DNA of 64,000 nucleotides from Penium margaritaceum (Eukaryota; Streptophyta; Zygnematophyceae; Desmidiales; Peniaceae): assembly GCA_023375785.1 (NCBI GenBank), contig SZWC01001577.1, positions 58,418 to 122,417 of the forward strand, given 5' to 3'. Under the pieces are notes generated by a model. The model ran no database searches and was not told the DNA's origin. It saw only the letters and a program-made list of their open reading frames with translations. The stretch's first letter is position 1. Each line of letters opens with the position of its first letter. The position numbers and the translations under genes were made by a program. Of the stretch, positions 1-11,170 are shown piece after piece.

Positions 1-2
1 AG

Positions 3-1481
3 CAGGAGATACAGTCGCAGCTGGACAACGGCACGTGGGAGCTGACTGAGCGTCCACCTGGGCGTAAGGTGATCAAGTGCAAGTGGGTGTTCAAGAAGAA
101 GCGGGGAGCAGATGGTAACCTGGAAAAGTACAAGGCGAGGCTGGTCGCCAAGGGCTACTTGCAGCAGGAGGGCATCGACTACACAGAAACTTTTGCCCCT
201 GTTGCAAAGTTTGCCTCTGTGCGTACGCTCCTCTCTTATGCAGCAGCTGAGGATTTCGAGGTTCACCACATGGATGTCAAGACGGCATTCTTGAATGGTG
301 ACTTGGAGGAGGAGATCTACATGGAGCAGCCGGAGGGGTTCGTCATGGATGGCCAGGAGCACCTGGTTTGCAAGCTGCAGAAGTCGCTCTACGGCCTCAA
401 GCAAGCGTCGCGTGCTTGGAACCAGAAGTTGGATGCGGCATTGCAGTGCATGGGGTTTGAGCGAAGCGAGTGTGACTACAGCGTGTATCGCTGGCAGCAT
501 GAGCATGAGATCCTCATCATCATTGTGTATGTGGATGACATGCTCCTCCTTTCCAAAAGCATGTCTGCACTGCAGGAGTTCAAGGAGGCGATGCAGGAGC
601 GCTTCCAGATGTCTGATCTCGGGGAGGCGTCATACTTCCTCGGCATCCAGATCATGCGTGACCGCAAATCATGCTCTCTCTCGCTACAGCAGAGTCGCTA
701 CATCAAGGACGTCCTGCAGCGGTTCGGCATGGCAGAGGCCAAACCCATCGGCACGCCGCTGGAGACGCGACAATACCTCATGAGCTTCAGTGGAGAAGCA
801 GATGCAGCTGAGCGGCAGAAGTACCAGAGCGCCGTCGGCAGTCTTGTGTACCTGATGGTCGCAACCAGGCCTGACCTCGCACAGGTTGTGAGCGCTGTGA
901 GCCAGCACATGGCGAATCCCACACCTGAGCACCAGAAGGCAGTGAAGCGGATCTTCCGCTACCTTGCTGGAACCATCAACGTCGGCATCACCTACAACGG
1001 CAACGATAACAGCATCATCGGCTACACAATTGCACATTGGGCGTCAAATCCTGAGACCCGCAAGTCCATCTCTGGACATGTGTTTCTCATGAATGGAGCT
1101 GCCATCAGCAGGTGCAGCAAGCGACAGGTGGTCGTGGCCACCTCGAGCACAGAAGCTGAGTACGTCTCTCTCAGCTTTGGAGCCAAGGAAGCAGTTTGGC
1201 TCCAGCGTCTCATGGCGGAGATGAGTGGGAGTGTAGCAGTTCCAGTTCCTCTGCGTGTCGACAAACAGAGCGCAATCGCACTCGCCCAGAATCCTGAGCA
1301 CCATACACGCACCAAGCACATTGACATCGCATATCACTTCATCAGGCACATGGTGCAGGAGGGTGCTATCAAGCTGGAGTTTACTCCAACCAGCAGGCAG
1401 GTCGCTGATTTCTGCACTAAGCCAGTGACCCGTGAGAAGCAGCAGTTCTGCATGAAGGCATGTGGACTCAGCCCACTCTGA
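3..1481 (+). CDS. Cop1 element A: pol C-terminal part (reverse transcriptase and RNase H)
   Basis: The frame is open from the left edge of the window to the stop at 1481; the first internal Met is at 69 (470 residues from there). It is the end of a copia polyprotein, which copies element RNA into cDNA inside cytoplasmic virus-like particles. Counting from that Met, the RT motif MDVKTAFLNG is at about 68-77, the catalytic YVDD at about 154-157, and RNase H motifs STEAEYVSL (about 360) and ADFCTKP lie near the C-terminus. The start belongs to a longer polyprotein outside the window. The visible part looks whole. It is very similar to element O at the right end, so this is one of the younger copies here. 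Confidence 0.93.
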   Translation, partial: QEIQSQLDNGTWELTERPPGRKVIKCKWVFKKKRGADGNLEKYKARLVAKGYLQQEGIDYTETFAPVAKFASVRTLLSYAAAEDFEVHHMDVKTAFLNGDLEEEIYMEQPEGFVMDGQEHLVCKLQKSLYGLKQASRAWNQKLDAALQCMGFERSECDYSVYRWQHEHEILIIIVYVDDMLLLSKSMSALQEFKEAMQERFQMSDLGEASYFLGIQIMRDRKSCSLSLQQSRYIKDVLQRFGMAEAKPIGTPLETRQYLMSFSGEADAAERQKYQSAVGSLVYLMVATRPDLAQVVSAVSQHMANPTPEHQKAVKRIFRYLAGTINVGITYNGNDNSIIGYTIAHWASNPETRKSISGHVFLMNGAAISRCSKRQVVVATSSTEAEYVSLSFGAKEAVWLQRLMAEMSGSVAVPVPLRVDKQSAIALAQNPEHHTRTKHIDIAYHFIRHMVQEGAIKLEFTPTSRQVADFCTKPVTREKQQFCMKACGLSPL

Positions 1482-1500
1482 CTGCGGCAAAGTGGGAGAT

Positions 1501-1960
1501 TGTTGGGAAAGGAGACGTCCGGCTCTTTTTCAGGTCCACAGGAGCAAGATTCCAGCAAACTTCCAGATGCCTGCTCCGATCGTCGATCCGTCTTCACCAT
1601 TGGAAAGATCAGGTGGCAAATTATCTACGGTCCAAGTTTCAGGCCGATCCAACGGTCAGATTGGGAGATATGAATTTTCAAAGTTTCAGGGGTCATGGAC
1701 CGCCGATGTCTGGGTGGCCATGGGCNCCTGATTGTTGGGCTGATTTCCTCTCTTGTGTGAGATTGTGGACTCTAGTGTGTGAGCCTTAGCCTCCATGGCT
1801 AAGTGGTGTGGCTTGTGAGAGGGCTGACTTGCCCAAGCTCTAGCTCTATATGTACTCCATCATTTTGAGTGATTTAACAACCATTCTTCAGCACAACTGA
1901 TGCCCTTTCAGTCCCACATGCTCGCTGCTCCAAGACTCCCTCTCTCCTCCAGATCCAACA
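1501..1960 (+). repeat. Cop1 element A: 3' LTR (contains an N join)
   Basis: The repeat begins TGTTGGGAAAGG directly after a purine-rich stretch (GGCAAAGTGGGAGAT, the polypurine-tract position) and ends AGATCCAACA. It is 460 bp against 738 bp in the complete copy at 23129-23866. The shortfall of roughly 280 bp coincides with the single N at 1726, so it may be an assembly gap and not biology. Cop2 sequence begins immediately at 1961. Confidence 0.9.
1726..1726. other. Single N at an LTR join
   Basis: Sequence left of the N matches Cop1 LTR position ~226 and sequence right of it matches position ~505, so about 280 bp of LTR are absent exactly here. Confidence 0.9.
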
Positions 1961-4900
1961 GCTGGTACATCTTAATGCCAAGTTAGTAGTTCAAGGGGTC
2001 CATGCCACTCATTTCAAAATATTCAACAACTGTTATTTGAACATGATGATGACGTAGACAGAGGGTCCCAACATGATGAGGTTGTTGACATAATGGATGG
2101 TACCCACAGTTTCGTTGCCACACCGGCTTTAGACGGCGTGATCTGAGTGAAGACGAGTCAACCCCTTTTCAAGGAAGAACTTGTGGATTTTCAAATTCCA
2201 TTGGTGGGGTACCTGCTTCAATTTTTAAAGAGGGTGTTTGAGGGAACAGACCGGGAAGGCTTTGTTGGGGTCGATGAAACCTTTGGGATGCTTCATGTAA
2301 ATGGTATCATTCAATTTGCATGGAGCACGGGGTAGTTGACGTACACCTAATGCTGAATATAGTTGTTAGCAGCAACAAATGACATAATTACGTGAAAAGA
2401 GTAGTACTTAGCCATGGGTGCGGAAGTGTTGGTGTAGTTGACATGCAGTACTTGGCTGTAGCTGCAAGCTATAAGTCTTGCCTTATATCATTCAGATGCA
2501 CCTCCACTGTTATGTTTCCTCCTAAATCACCTATTTGTAGGCAACAATCGCCTGATCTGGTGGTTGCAATACAAGATCCTAGCTGTCATGTTCTTGGAGT
2601 TTGTCGAGTTCTTCCGGAGCCCCCTTCTTGATGGGCATCAAAACAACTCATGGTATCATTCTAGTTAACGGGATTGAAGACCTGTGTGACGAAGAGAGCT
2701 TTGTTTCTGTCCTCAAGTGAGGTAACCCTGGTGAGTTGGAAGTTGTGGGTGTAGTATGCTAGCATGTAGATGTTTGCTGACTAGGAATAGCGCAGGATGC
2801 ATTTTTCAAAGCTGAGGCTGATGCTAATGTTTGGGTTTGTCTTTACATATCCTTGAGAGACGACTGGAGGAAGGACCTATTCAAAATCACCTGTAGTAGG
2901 ATCAATATTAAACTTTTAGAGAGGCTAGGATGCCAGATCCATGTCGATGGTATTGATCATCATGGTCAGAAGGCTTCTTCTTTTGATGATGTTAGTTTAA
3001 TAAAAAATTGGTTGTTGGGGACAAGTAGCAGTCTGTGTTAATTGATCCGAAACCTTATACACGTCATCGTGGTCATCGTATCCAAGATTAATGCATGCCT
3101 TTCATCTTGGCTCCAAAATGGAGCACACTTTTAGACGAATCCATACATGAGCTGTGCATCTAAAAATGTGCATGTGCTTGAGATGCGTGTTGTTGCCTGT
3201 CCATGCTTCGTATGGTGTATGCACACCGTTTGGAAGCTTGGTAATGGATAGCCAGATGGTGATATAGGCAGCTATGCTATGAAATTAACTCCAAAACATA
3301 GGTGGTAATGCTGTAGTGTAAAACATTGTTTTGGTCCATTCAAGAAGGGGTTGATTAATACATTTAGATTTGCTGCTTTGTTCCAGCATCAAGGAAAGTT
3401 CCTTGATGTTTTATGCCTTTCAAAATGAAGAAGGCGTTGGATGATGCACCAAGGAATTCACTACCATTATCTCTTTGTGTTTTCTGGACCTTGACGTTTT
3501 TCTTATTCTCCACTTGCTACACCCAAGTGTTCATAATGTTGAGTGCTTTGTTCTTGTAGCGTAGCAGTGTGACTCACATAGTCATCAAAATTCAATAAAA
3601 AGTAGTGCTTGTTTGACAAATAGTCTTCTCCAATGTAACATAAGTAAATGTATATAAGCTGTAGTCATGTGCTTCAACTGGATGTGGAGAAGGTCTTGAA
3701 CGGTTTTTTTATTTTGTTTTCCCATGAGACATTCGCTACATGGTGACACATCTTAAGGTTTAGCTAGAACAGACGGCAAATTATGGGAAGGTTTTGTTCA
3801 TAACGTTTTTTGAAGAGTGGCATAATTGACGTGAGCCATGCAGCAATGCCACATTTCTACTATTAATGGTAGCAAAGCTGAGATAGGAGCAGTATCGATT
3901 ATTGCTCTAATGAACAGAACTTTAGATTTACTGGAAATCAAAGCCGGTGGTGCTTCGTAAGAGTAGACAATTGTCAGATGACTTGTGCGAGTTGCCAGTA
4001 CTGTAAAATATCCCTTTGTGTCCAGTATTTTGCAGTTTGTATTCATGTCAAAGGTGACTTTAAAGCCTTTTTGTTGATGCATCAAATAAACGAAAGGTTA
4101 GCAGCAAGTTCTAGTACACATATAACTTGATCAAATATACACGTCACATATAATTTGAGAGTAATCAAGACCTTCATTGTTCCTCTCTTGAAGGCAATAA
4201 TCATTCATGTGTCTCCCAGTAAAACTCGACGAGTTTCTGGAACCCATTTATAATTAATGTACCTCTCCTTTCCCCAAGTCATATGCTTCCTGCAACCATA
4301 TTCAATAATCTAGGCAAGACTCTAGCAGCAAGCAGGTTAGTACAGTCAACTAAGCACATGGTCAGTTCTTCATAGATTCGCGAAGTTGTTTCATCAGATG
4401 CGTATGACACCGAATTGGTAAATACAGTAATTTTGTACCATTAAAAGTTGAATTGGTACAAGAAATCTGACTTGGAGAATTGATTCGCTGTCAAAGTCTG
4501 GACTATTCTCAGGAGGTTAAGAACCTCTAAAGCATGCTATGAGAGCTGAACATTCAGCCACAAGGTTTGAAAAAGATGAAATAAAATCTGATGGTGTTTC
4601 ATGTGTAAAGAAAGCTTGATTTTGCCTTTCAGGCCACGCATTGAACCATGGTTTTCCTTGTCCTTGATAAGTGGGGTAGTCAAGTGAAATGTGGTCCTTC
4701 TCTTGGCACCGCGAGCGTATGCGGTCCCCTGGGTGTACATACGGTTTTGATATCTGCTCAGAATATCCTCTTCATGGTTTGTAAGTAGCTTGTGTACCCT
4801 GATTGAATCTTGGACGGGTTTTGCCATACGATTTAATCTTTTTGGTTCGTCTATCCGGTTGTCCATGGTACCTTACGTAAAGCCCAGATTGGCCTTCATT

Positions 4901-5524
4901 CTCCTCCATGAAAGCGTCTTCATCCAGCATGAGTGCCTGGACACCCCTTCCTATGGTACGCACATGTGGCTTGGATGCGGTTGTAGTCGCTGCTACCAGT
5001 GGTCATACTGCTGCTAGTACAGTTGTTGCCCCTTGTATGGCTTGACCAATGGCATCCAGGGCATCCCCTCATAGCTGTTCGAATAACAGCGGTCTTCTCA
5101 TCATCTTCTTGTCGATCATTGTTGAAGGTATACAGATCCTTTAAAGGCTGCTTTAATCAGGCCGGAAGACTTTGAAACAGTGTCTATACAAGAACACCTT
5201 CTGAGATTGTTTTCACCTAGGGCTATTATGTGAGTAGCCAGATCCTTGAGATGACAGATGTGATTTTCAAGTCAAGAATACTCCTCCATCTTCTAAGTTT
5301 GAAATTCAGCAAGAAGATGATCAAGCTCATCATTACTGATCATGTGATAGCAACGTTTTATTACATTCCATGCAATGTACATACCAATATCCTCATTGCC
5401 ATAGTTGATTAGAAACTTCAAGCTTTCCTCCAGTTGCATGGCTAGGATAGCAAACGCTTGATCACATCTCCTTTGGTAACTAGCATTGTCTTATGTCGAG
5501 GAATAGGAATTGGCATTGACGTCT
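1961..5524 (-). mobile_element. Cop2 element, inner part (gag, protease, integrase, RT), antisense
   Basis: This is a degenerate copia element read right to left. Gag-like sequence lies at about 5500-4100. A pre-integrase segment with MWHCCMAHVNYATLQ is near 3800-4085. The integrase core is at about 3750-3300, including DNGSEFLG near 3450. A hinge with TPYEAWTG is near 3200-3100. RT lies at about 2400-2000 and includes IYMKHPKGF-like and YVNNL-like motifs. It is not the Cop1 family: gag and RT differ clearly. The gag homology continues on the other side of element K (13577 onward), so K interrupts this element. It is heavily broken (many breaks) and cut off at 1961 by the end of element A. 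Old. Confidence 0.72.
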
Positions 5525-6241
5525 TGTTGGAAATGGGTCTACAAGATCAGGCATGGAGAAACTACAAAATCTATGTTCCGATATTGAGCCTGACTTGACC
5601 ACATAAAAGATCAGGTGGTATGTTGTATACGGCCATGTTTTGGGCTAATCCAATGGTCAGATGTGGAGAAATGAATTTATGAAGTTTTTGGGGCCATATA
5701 CCACAGGAATCTTGGCAAGGGCTCCATACCATATTCTCAAGAAGGAAAAAGGGCCAGAGGTCCAGGGTCAAGACCAGCTGAACAGAATATCCAAAAGGCC
5801 CTTAGTACTAGTCTTGCCTTGCCAAAGTGTGCTGACAAGGATAGATGGATATGACCTCACTTTTCAGGCGAGGTGTGATCCTCTTGATGGTTTGGTGTAC
5901 TAGCCATGGACACATGTCCATTTCCCATGTCATTGTGGGTGAGGTGACCACTAGGAGTATGACATGAGAGCATGCTTCAGCTCTTTAGAGCGTGTGCGGA
6001 TGGCCAACCTGATTTCAAGGCTGATTGCCTCTCTTGTGTGAGCTTCTAGTGTGGTATGAGTGAGACTTGGCCTCCATGGCCAAGGAGAATGGCTTGTAAG
6101 AGGGCAGACTTACCCATGTTATGACTATTTGTGTACTACCTTGTTTTGAGAGATGTAAGAAGCATTCAAGGGTGCATCCCGTATGCTTCCATGCCCAAGT
6201 GCTCGCAGTTCCATTGCTGCCACTCTCTCCAAGTTCCAACA
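5525..6241 (+). repeat. Cop1b LTR, left copy of element K
   Basis: A 717-bp repeat starting TGTTGGAAATGGG and ending CTCCAAGTTCCAACA. It matches the LTR at 12886-13576 over its whole length, with perhaps 15-25% divergence by eye, and is a more distant match to the Cop1 LTR. The base pairs just left of it (5520-5524, CGTCT) nearly repeat those just right of the other LTR (13577-13581, TGTCT), as expected for an old 5-bp target duplication. Unlike a normal 5' LTR it is followed by Cop2 sequence, not by a primer-binding site. Confidence 0.85.
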
Positions 6242-7240
6242 TGTATGCGGGAGGATCACCGACCTTGTCTCATAGTTCTGTGTTCATGAAGACCATCTTC
6301 ATGTTAAAGGCGAAGGTCAACTAGTCGTACCCATTGAAAATGGGTATATTGCACTGATCATGACGTTCGTAAGCCATGATGAATGCTTCTCTTGGTGAAG
6401 GCATCTATTGCTTTGATACCAAATGTGAAAACGAGTACTCTCCGAGAATCATGAGTATGTAAGGAAACTACAATGAATAAACGTGTTCATAGTTGCGTCA
6501 CATTGAAGTACACAGTGCAAATGTTGATTAAAAAGAACTCGAAAGCATCACATACGAGTGATTCAAGAGGAAAGACCAAAGTCAAAAACACACGGCTCGT
6601 CTCTTCAGCTTTCCAATAGTATGCTATACTTTATGTGCTATTTGTGAAGTACATACAAAGCAATATACAAGTAAAAGTGCTACCTATGTGTACACATCTA
6701 ATCACTATAAATTAGAATGGAGCAACGTGCTCATTTAGCCTCAAACTGTCTGGTATTGCAGTCCCTGTTCTTGGGCAGTGAGGGACGTACCGGATGCCGG
6801 TCTTGAGAAAAGGTTGGCAGACTCATTGCGTCTTGTGTACTCAAAGCGAGAGGAGCCAATACTCGCAGTCTCCATCAATCACCAGCTATACTTAGCCCGT
6901 TGCTCTCCCCATGATCTCCGATTGTTCATCTGCCCATATATAAAGCTATCATGTAGATCTCTCGGTCCTCGACATGCGTTACCGTTGTTTAGTAACTAAT
7001 ACGTCAGTATAGGTGATCAAGAGGAGCCAGTTCTTTCACTCTTGATCCTTACATGTACGACCATTTCATTGTCTTCTGCAAATTATGCCGGTGTATATAT
7101 ACTCCATGTCCATGTCACCACTATCGTATGACAAGTAGAGAAGAGTAGTTAGGGCCAAAGATGGATGGATCGGAGGGACGCCTAAAGAGGCAGGCCTACA
7201 GCCATACCATGCCCTGCCATGTATGATGGACAAGAGAGGC

Positions 7241-7301
<61 letters not shown>

Positions 7302-7388
7302 GACCTCTCTCTTGGTCCTCCATCTTTTGCTGTGCCAAGTTTCTCAGGCCATAGTGGGTCACATTTCTCTTACTGGTAAGTTGCAGCA
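6242..7388 (-). mobile_element. Cop2 5' end fragment (LTR, primer site, gag start), copy 1
   Basis: Read right to left: a Cop2 LTR (about 7388 to 6424, starting TGCTG and ending CACA), then TGGTATCAAAGC at 6421-6410 (complementary to initiator-Met tRNA, the primer-binding site), a short leader, and the N-terminal part of gag with a RELWDVVGDPP-like segment. Gag stops exactly at the Cop1b LTR (6241). The same junction recurs at 13576/13577 and 51721/51722. Its LTR end at 7388 abuts Cop1b leader sequence, whereas the other two copies abut a different flank. Broken and old. Confidence 0.75.
7244..7301 (+). repeat. (GA)n microsatellite
   Basis: About 29 uninterrupted GA dinucleotides inside the Cop2 LTR. 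The equivalent place in the copy at 13577-14689 has only a short GA run (near 14588), and the copy at 50631 has none of this length, so the expansion happened in this copy. Serine-leucine and arginine-glutamate reading frames across it are simple-repeat translations, not genes. Confidence 0.97.
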
Positions 7389-7656
7389 GAAACGTCAAGT
7401 CCGCAAGACAACCTTTCTATCAAGCCCATGATCGCAAAGATCCAATAATCGGGTTGTGAGTTATGACCAAAACAAGGTTGGCCTGTGCAACTTCCTTCGC
7501 TTGTAGTAAGACATTCTCCCTTGTTTATTTTTCAGAATTTAAATGCGGCATATGTGAATTGTAGTATTCCACCTAAGCATGCCAGTGGTGCCATTTCTTT
7601 TACATTCAATTGGTGCGTTTAGGAGACACACCATTCACAAATTTTCTGGTCTGAGC

Positions 7657-7657
7657 N
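7657..7657. other. Single N in the leader of element K
   Basis: Compared with the leaders of B (about 16790-16830) and D (about 24250-24290), some 25-30 bases are missing around the N. Confidence 0.75.
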
Positions 7658-9712
7658 ATCCATTTTTCAAGAGGGCACATATCTTGGATCCCTAGTTGAT
7701 GACCCTTTTTAAGGTATCAATCTGCAAGCTTTTGAGCTGAAAGTTTCCGTTGTGGACTCTGACTCTCATACTCTCCTAGGTGTTGGTGTCCACAGTCCGT
7801 TTTCTGTCAAGAAAGCTTTTGGTATAAGTAGCAACATAAACAGGGGTAGCCGCGTTGTCTCCGGACATCGCTTGTCATCACCAAAGCTCAAATGGCAGCA
7901 TTAGCCACAGAGACAGCGGCCAAGCCTCTTGAGAGCTCGAAGGACGTGCCAACTTCAACTTTTGGAAGATCCACACCCGCCTTCTCTTGGAGGAGCAGGG
8001 CTTGCGAGAGGTGGTGAGCGGCGAAGAGCCATCTCCAGCCTCGTAGGCAATGGGCACCACCGCAACGCAAGTGGTAGTGAGGAGGACGTCATAGAAGGGT
8101 GCAGTCAGTGCAGGTTTATTTCTTGTTGTAGTAGCAGTGTGTGAGAAGTGGGGGAAGAAGGACTTGCAGGCCTGTAAGCTATTTTTCAACACCATCTCCG
8201 ACCCGCATCTCCTGTATATGTGCAAGACAACAACTGCAAAGGAAGGCTGGGAGGCGTTATGCCATAAGCATGGGATTAAGGATATAGATTTCCTCATGCT
8301 TTCAGAGGAGAAGATGGTGGCATTGAGGATGCAGAGTGGAGAGTGGATGGAGGAGGATCTGGACAGGGCAAAATACCTTGTAAAATCGTTGAAGGCTGCC
8401 AATAAATATGTTGAGGAGACTCGCTTCATCCTCCTCGTATTGAATATTCCCTCAACATATATTCCCTCAACTGTATGGGAGATGCTGGAGAACCAGCCTA
8501 CTCTCGAATTGGACATCATCTCAACTCAAACGATGCAGATGGATTTGCGCTACAACGCAGCCAAGCACAACGGTATCAGCAGTGGCACAAAGGCAACATT
8601 TGTGGCCATGGGCAATGGCAACCAGCAGCGGTAGTCAGGGAAGTAAAGAGGGAAGAAGAAAGGCAAATTCTTGTACTGCCAGTAAGAATGGCACTATAGG
8701 AAGGAGTTTTTCAAGTAGAAGAGGGATCAAAATGAGCTAAAGCAACAGTAGCCTAATCATCACCGACCTCTGTAGTAGTAGGAATCAAAAGAGTGGTAGC
8801 AGGAGTAGCAACAGCAGTAGCATCACATAGCAGCGGCAGAACCAGGAAGGTGTGCGCCACTTTCGCAGCATTCATGTTGCCAAAGACATGCCAGACCAGC
8901 TGTTCATGGTGCATGCTAACGTTTCGCGGACGGAGTTGGCAGATGTCGCTTGGTACATGGATAGAGGTTACATGAGGAGCCTGACCACGGACAAGGAGTG
9001 GTCTACACAATTTCTGTCCATTCCTCCCCATACCATTGCACTTGGTGATGATCGCATCGTGTACGTTGAGGGGATTCAGATTGTGGAGATGTGACTGGAG
9101 ACCCCACGTAACATGGAAGTGGGAATGTTTCACAAAGTACTGTATGTACTTGATACTACATTCCACCTCCTCTCGGTCTCCACTCTCACTAACAAAAGAT
9201 TGCGTGTGATGTTTGACAACGAGTATGACTACATCCTCAATAAAGACACGAGGGAGGAGCTGGCCAGGTCGGTAATGGAGGGAAACATGTACCAGCTGCT
9301 TTGGGCGACCAAGGTCCGACGTATACAGAGCGTTCCAGTAGTGGTGTAGGCCATGGATGGCGAGATCTTGGATACGTGCTACAGCCACACTAGCATGTAC
9401 GCTTTGTAGCAGCTACAAACAAAGCATGTGGTATGCCATCTAGCAGTCATCTCCAACTTTCAGCAGCAGTTTCGCATTGGCCGTTGAGAGGACAGGTAGC
9501 ACCGTGAGGCGTTCTCTAGAGTAGGAGACAATGCAAAAGAGGTGCTGGACCTGGTCCATATAGACTAGTATGGCCCCATGCAGATCCAGAGCTTTGGAGG
9601 CTCAAGGTACTTCCTCACATTCATTTGTGATTTTAGCCATTTCTTTATTTTCTACTTCCTTGCGACCAATGACCCATTCTTTGACAGGTTCAAGGAGTTC
9701 AAGGTGATCTTG

Positions 9713-11170
9713 GAGAACCAGACCAGGAAGAATATCAAGGCGCTGTACAGTGGTTGTGGTGGCAACTACTCGAGCAAGGAATTCTAGGCCTACCCTGTAG
9801 CAACAGGCATCAAGTAATGACATATCGTGCCATTCTTGCTGCAGCAAAATGGTACAGCATAACGCGACAATTGGAATTTTGTGGAGTCGGTGTGCTTCAT
9901 GTTGCACGTAGCCTAGCTAGCCTATGACATTTGGGATGAAGTTGTGAGCATGACAGTCTACATCAAGAATCGTAGCCCGACCAAGACGTCGGAGCCAATG
10001 ACACCGTACAAGGCGTAATTCGACAAGATGCCGAGTGTCGGTCACGTGCTCACCTTTGGCAGCGTGGCGCACATGCACCTACATAGGGAAAAGAGGCAAA
10101 ATCTACATGCCAAGAGCGTGTAGATGTCGATGATCGTCTACAATGTGGCAAGAAATGCCGATCATATCGATGGGAGTGACACAGGCAACATCATCATCTC
10201 TAGGGACATCATCATTCACAAAAGCGACATCATCGGCACCAATATCATCTGTAAGGAGGCAGCAGAATTAACAACTGACAAATTAATGGGAGAAACTCAT
10301 ACAATCCCCCTCTTCCCTGATTTATCCTCATATAGGACAGTGGGAAGAATACAATACTCTCCTATGTTTAATGTAGTAGATACAGCGACCTCATTGGCAG
10401 TATTAGAGGAAGTGGAAGGAGAAGCACAAGTAGCGGAGGTAGAGAACCTGACCAGTATGAATATCAAGGCGTTGTACAGTGACCGTTATGGCAAGTACTT
10501 GAGCAAGGAGTTCTAGACCTACCTTGCAGCAAGAGGTATCAAGTCATGGCACACCGCGCCATTCTCGCCGCGGCAAAGATATAACAGAACGCAGCAACTG
10601 GACAATTGTGGAGTCGGTGCGCTTCATGTTGCCCGTGGCCCGGCTAGCATACAAAGTTTGGGATGAAGTTGTGAGCATAATGGTCTACATTAAGAATCGT
10701 AACCCAACGAAGACGCTGGAACCAATGATACCATATAAGGCGTGGTTTGACAAGTAGCCGAGCGTCAGTCACTTGCTGACCTTTGGCAGCGTGGTGCACA
10801 TGCACGTGCTTGGGGAGAAGAGGCAGAATCTAGATGCCAGGAGCATGAAGATGTTGATGATCATATACATTGTGGCAAGCAATGATGATCATCTCTACGA
10901 GAGTGACACGGGCCACACCATCATCTCCAGGGACGTCATCTTTCATGAAAGCAACGTCATCAGCACCTCCATCATCTGTGAGGAGGCAGTAGAACTAGCA
11001 ACTGACAAAGCAGTGGGAGAAACTGATCCAGTCCTCCTCTTCCCTGATTTTTCCACCAGGATTGTGGGAGAAATACCATACTCTCCCATGTTTTATACAA
11101 CAGATACAGTGATCTCATTGGCAGTATTAGAGGAACTGGAAGGGGAAGCACCACTAGCGGAGGTAGTATT
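9713..11170 (+). repeat. ~729-bp direct tandem duplication inside element K
   Basis: Two head-to-tail units, about 9713-10441 and 10442-11170. Each begins GAGAACC(A/T)GACCAG, runs through the integrase acidic region (GCGTTGTACAGTG-like, AGCAAGGA(A/G)TTCTAG), the TPYKAW-like segment and the hinge, and ends GAAGCAC...GCGGAGGTA. The offset is 729 bp. The other Cop1 and Cop1b copies in this window (B, D, F, L, O) have this segment once. The units have diverged noticeably, so the duplication is old. Confidence 0.85.

Noticed and set aside
1961-5524. A host gene suggested by several short plus-strand frames
   Set aside because: The opposite strand shows ordered copia gag, pre-integrase, integrase and RT motifs, which explain the stretch.
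7066-7398. Reading frames with long Ser-Leu or Arg-Glu runs
   Set aside because: They translate the GA microsatellite and the Cop2 LTR; no gene.
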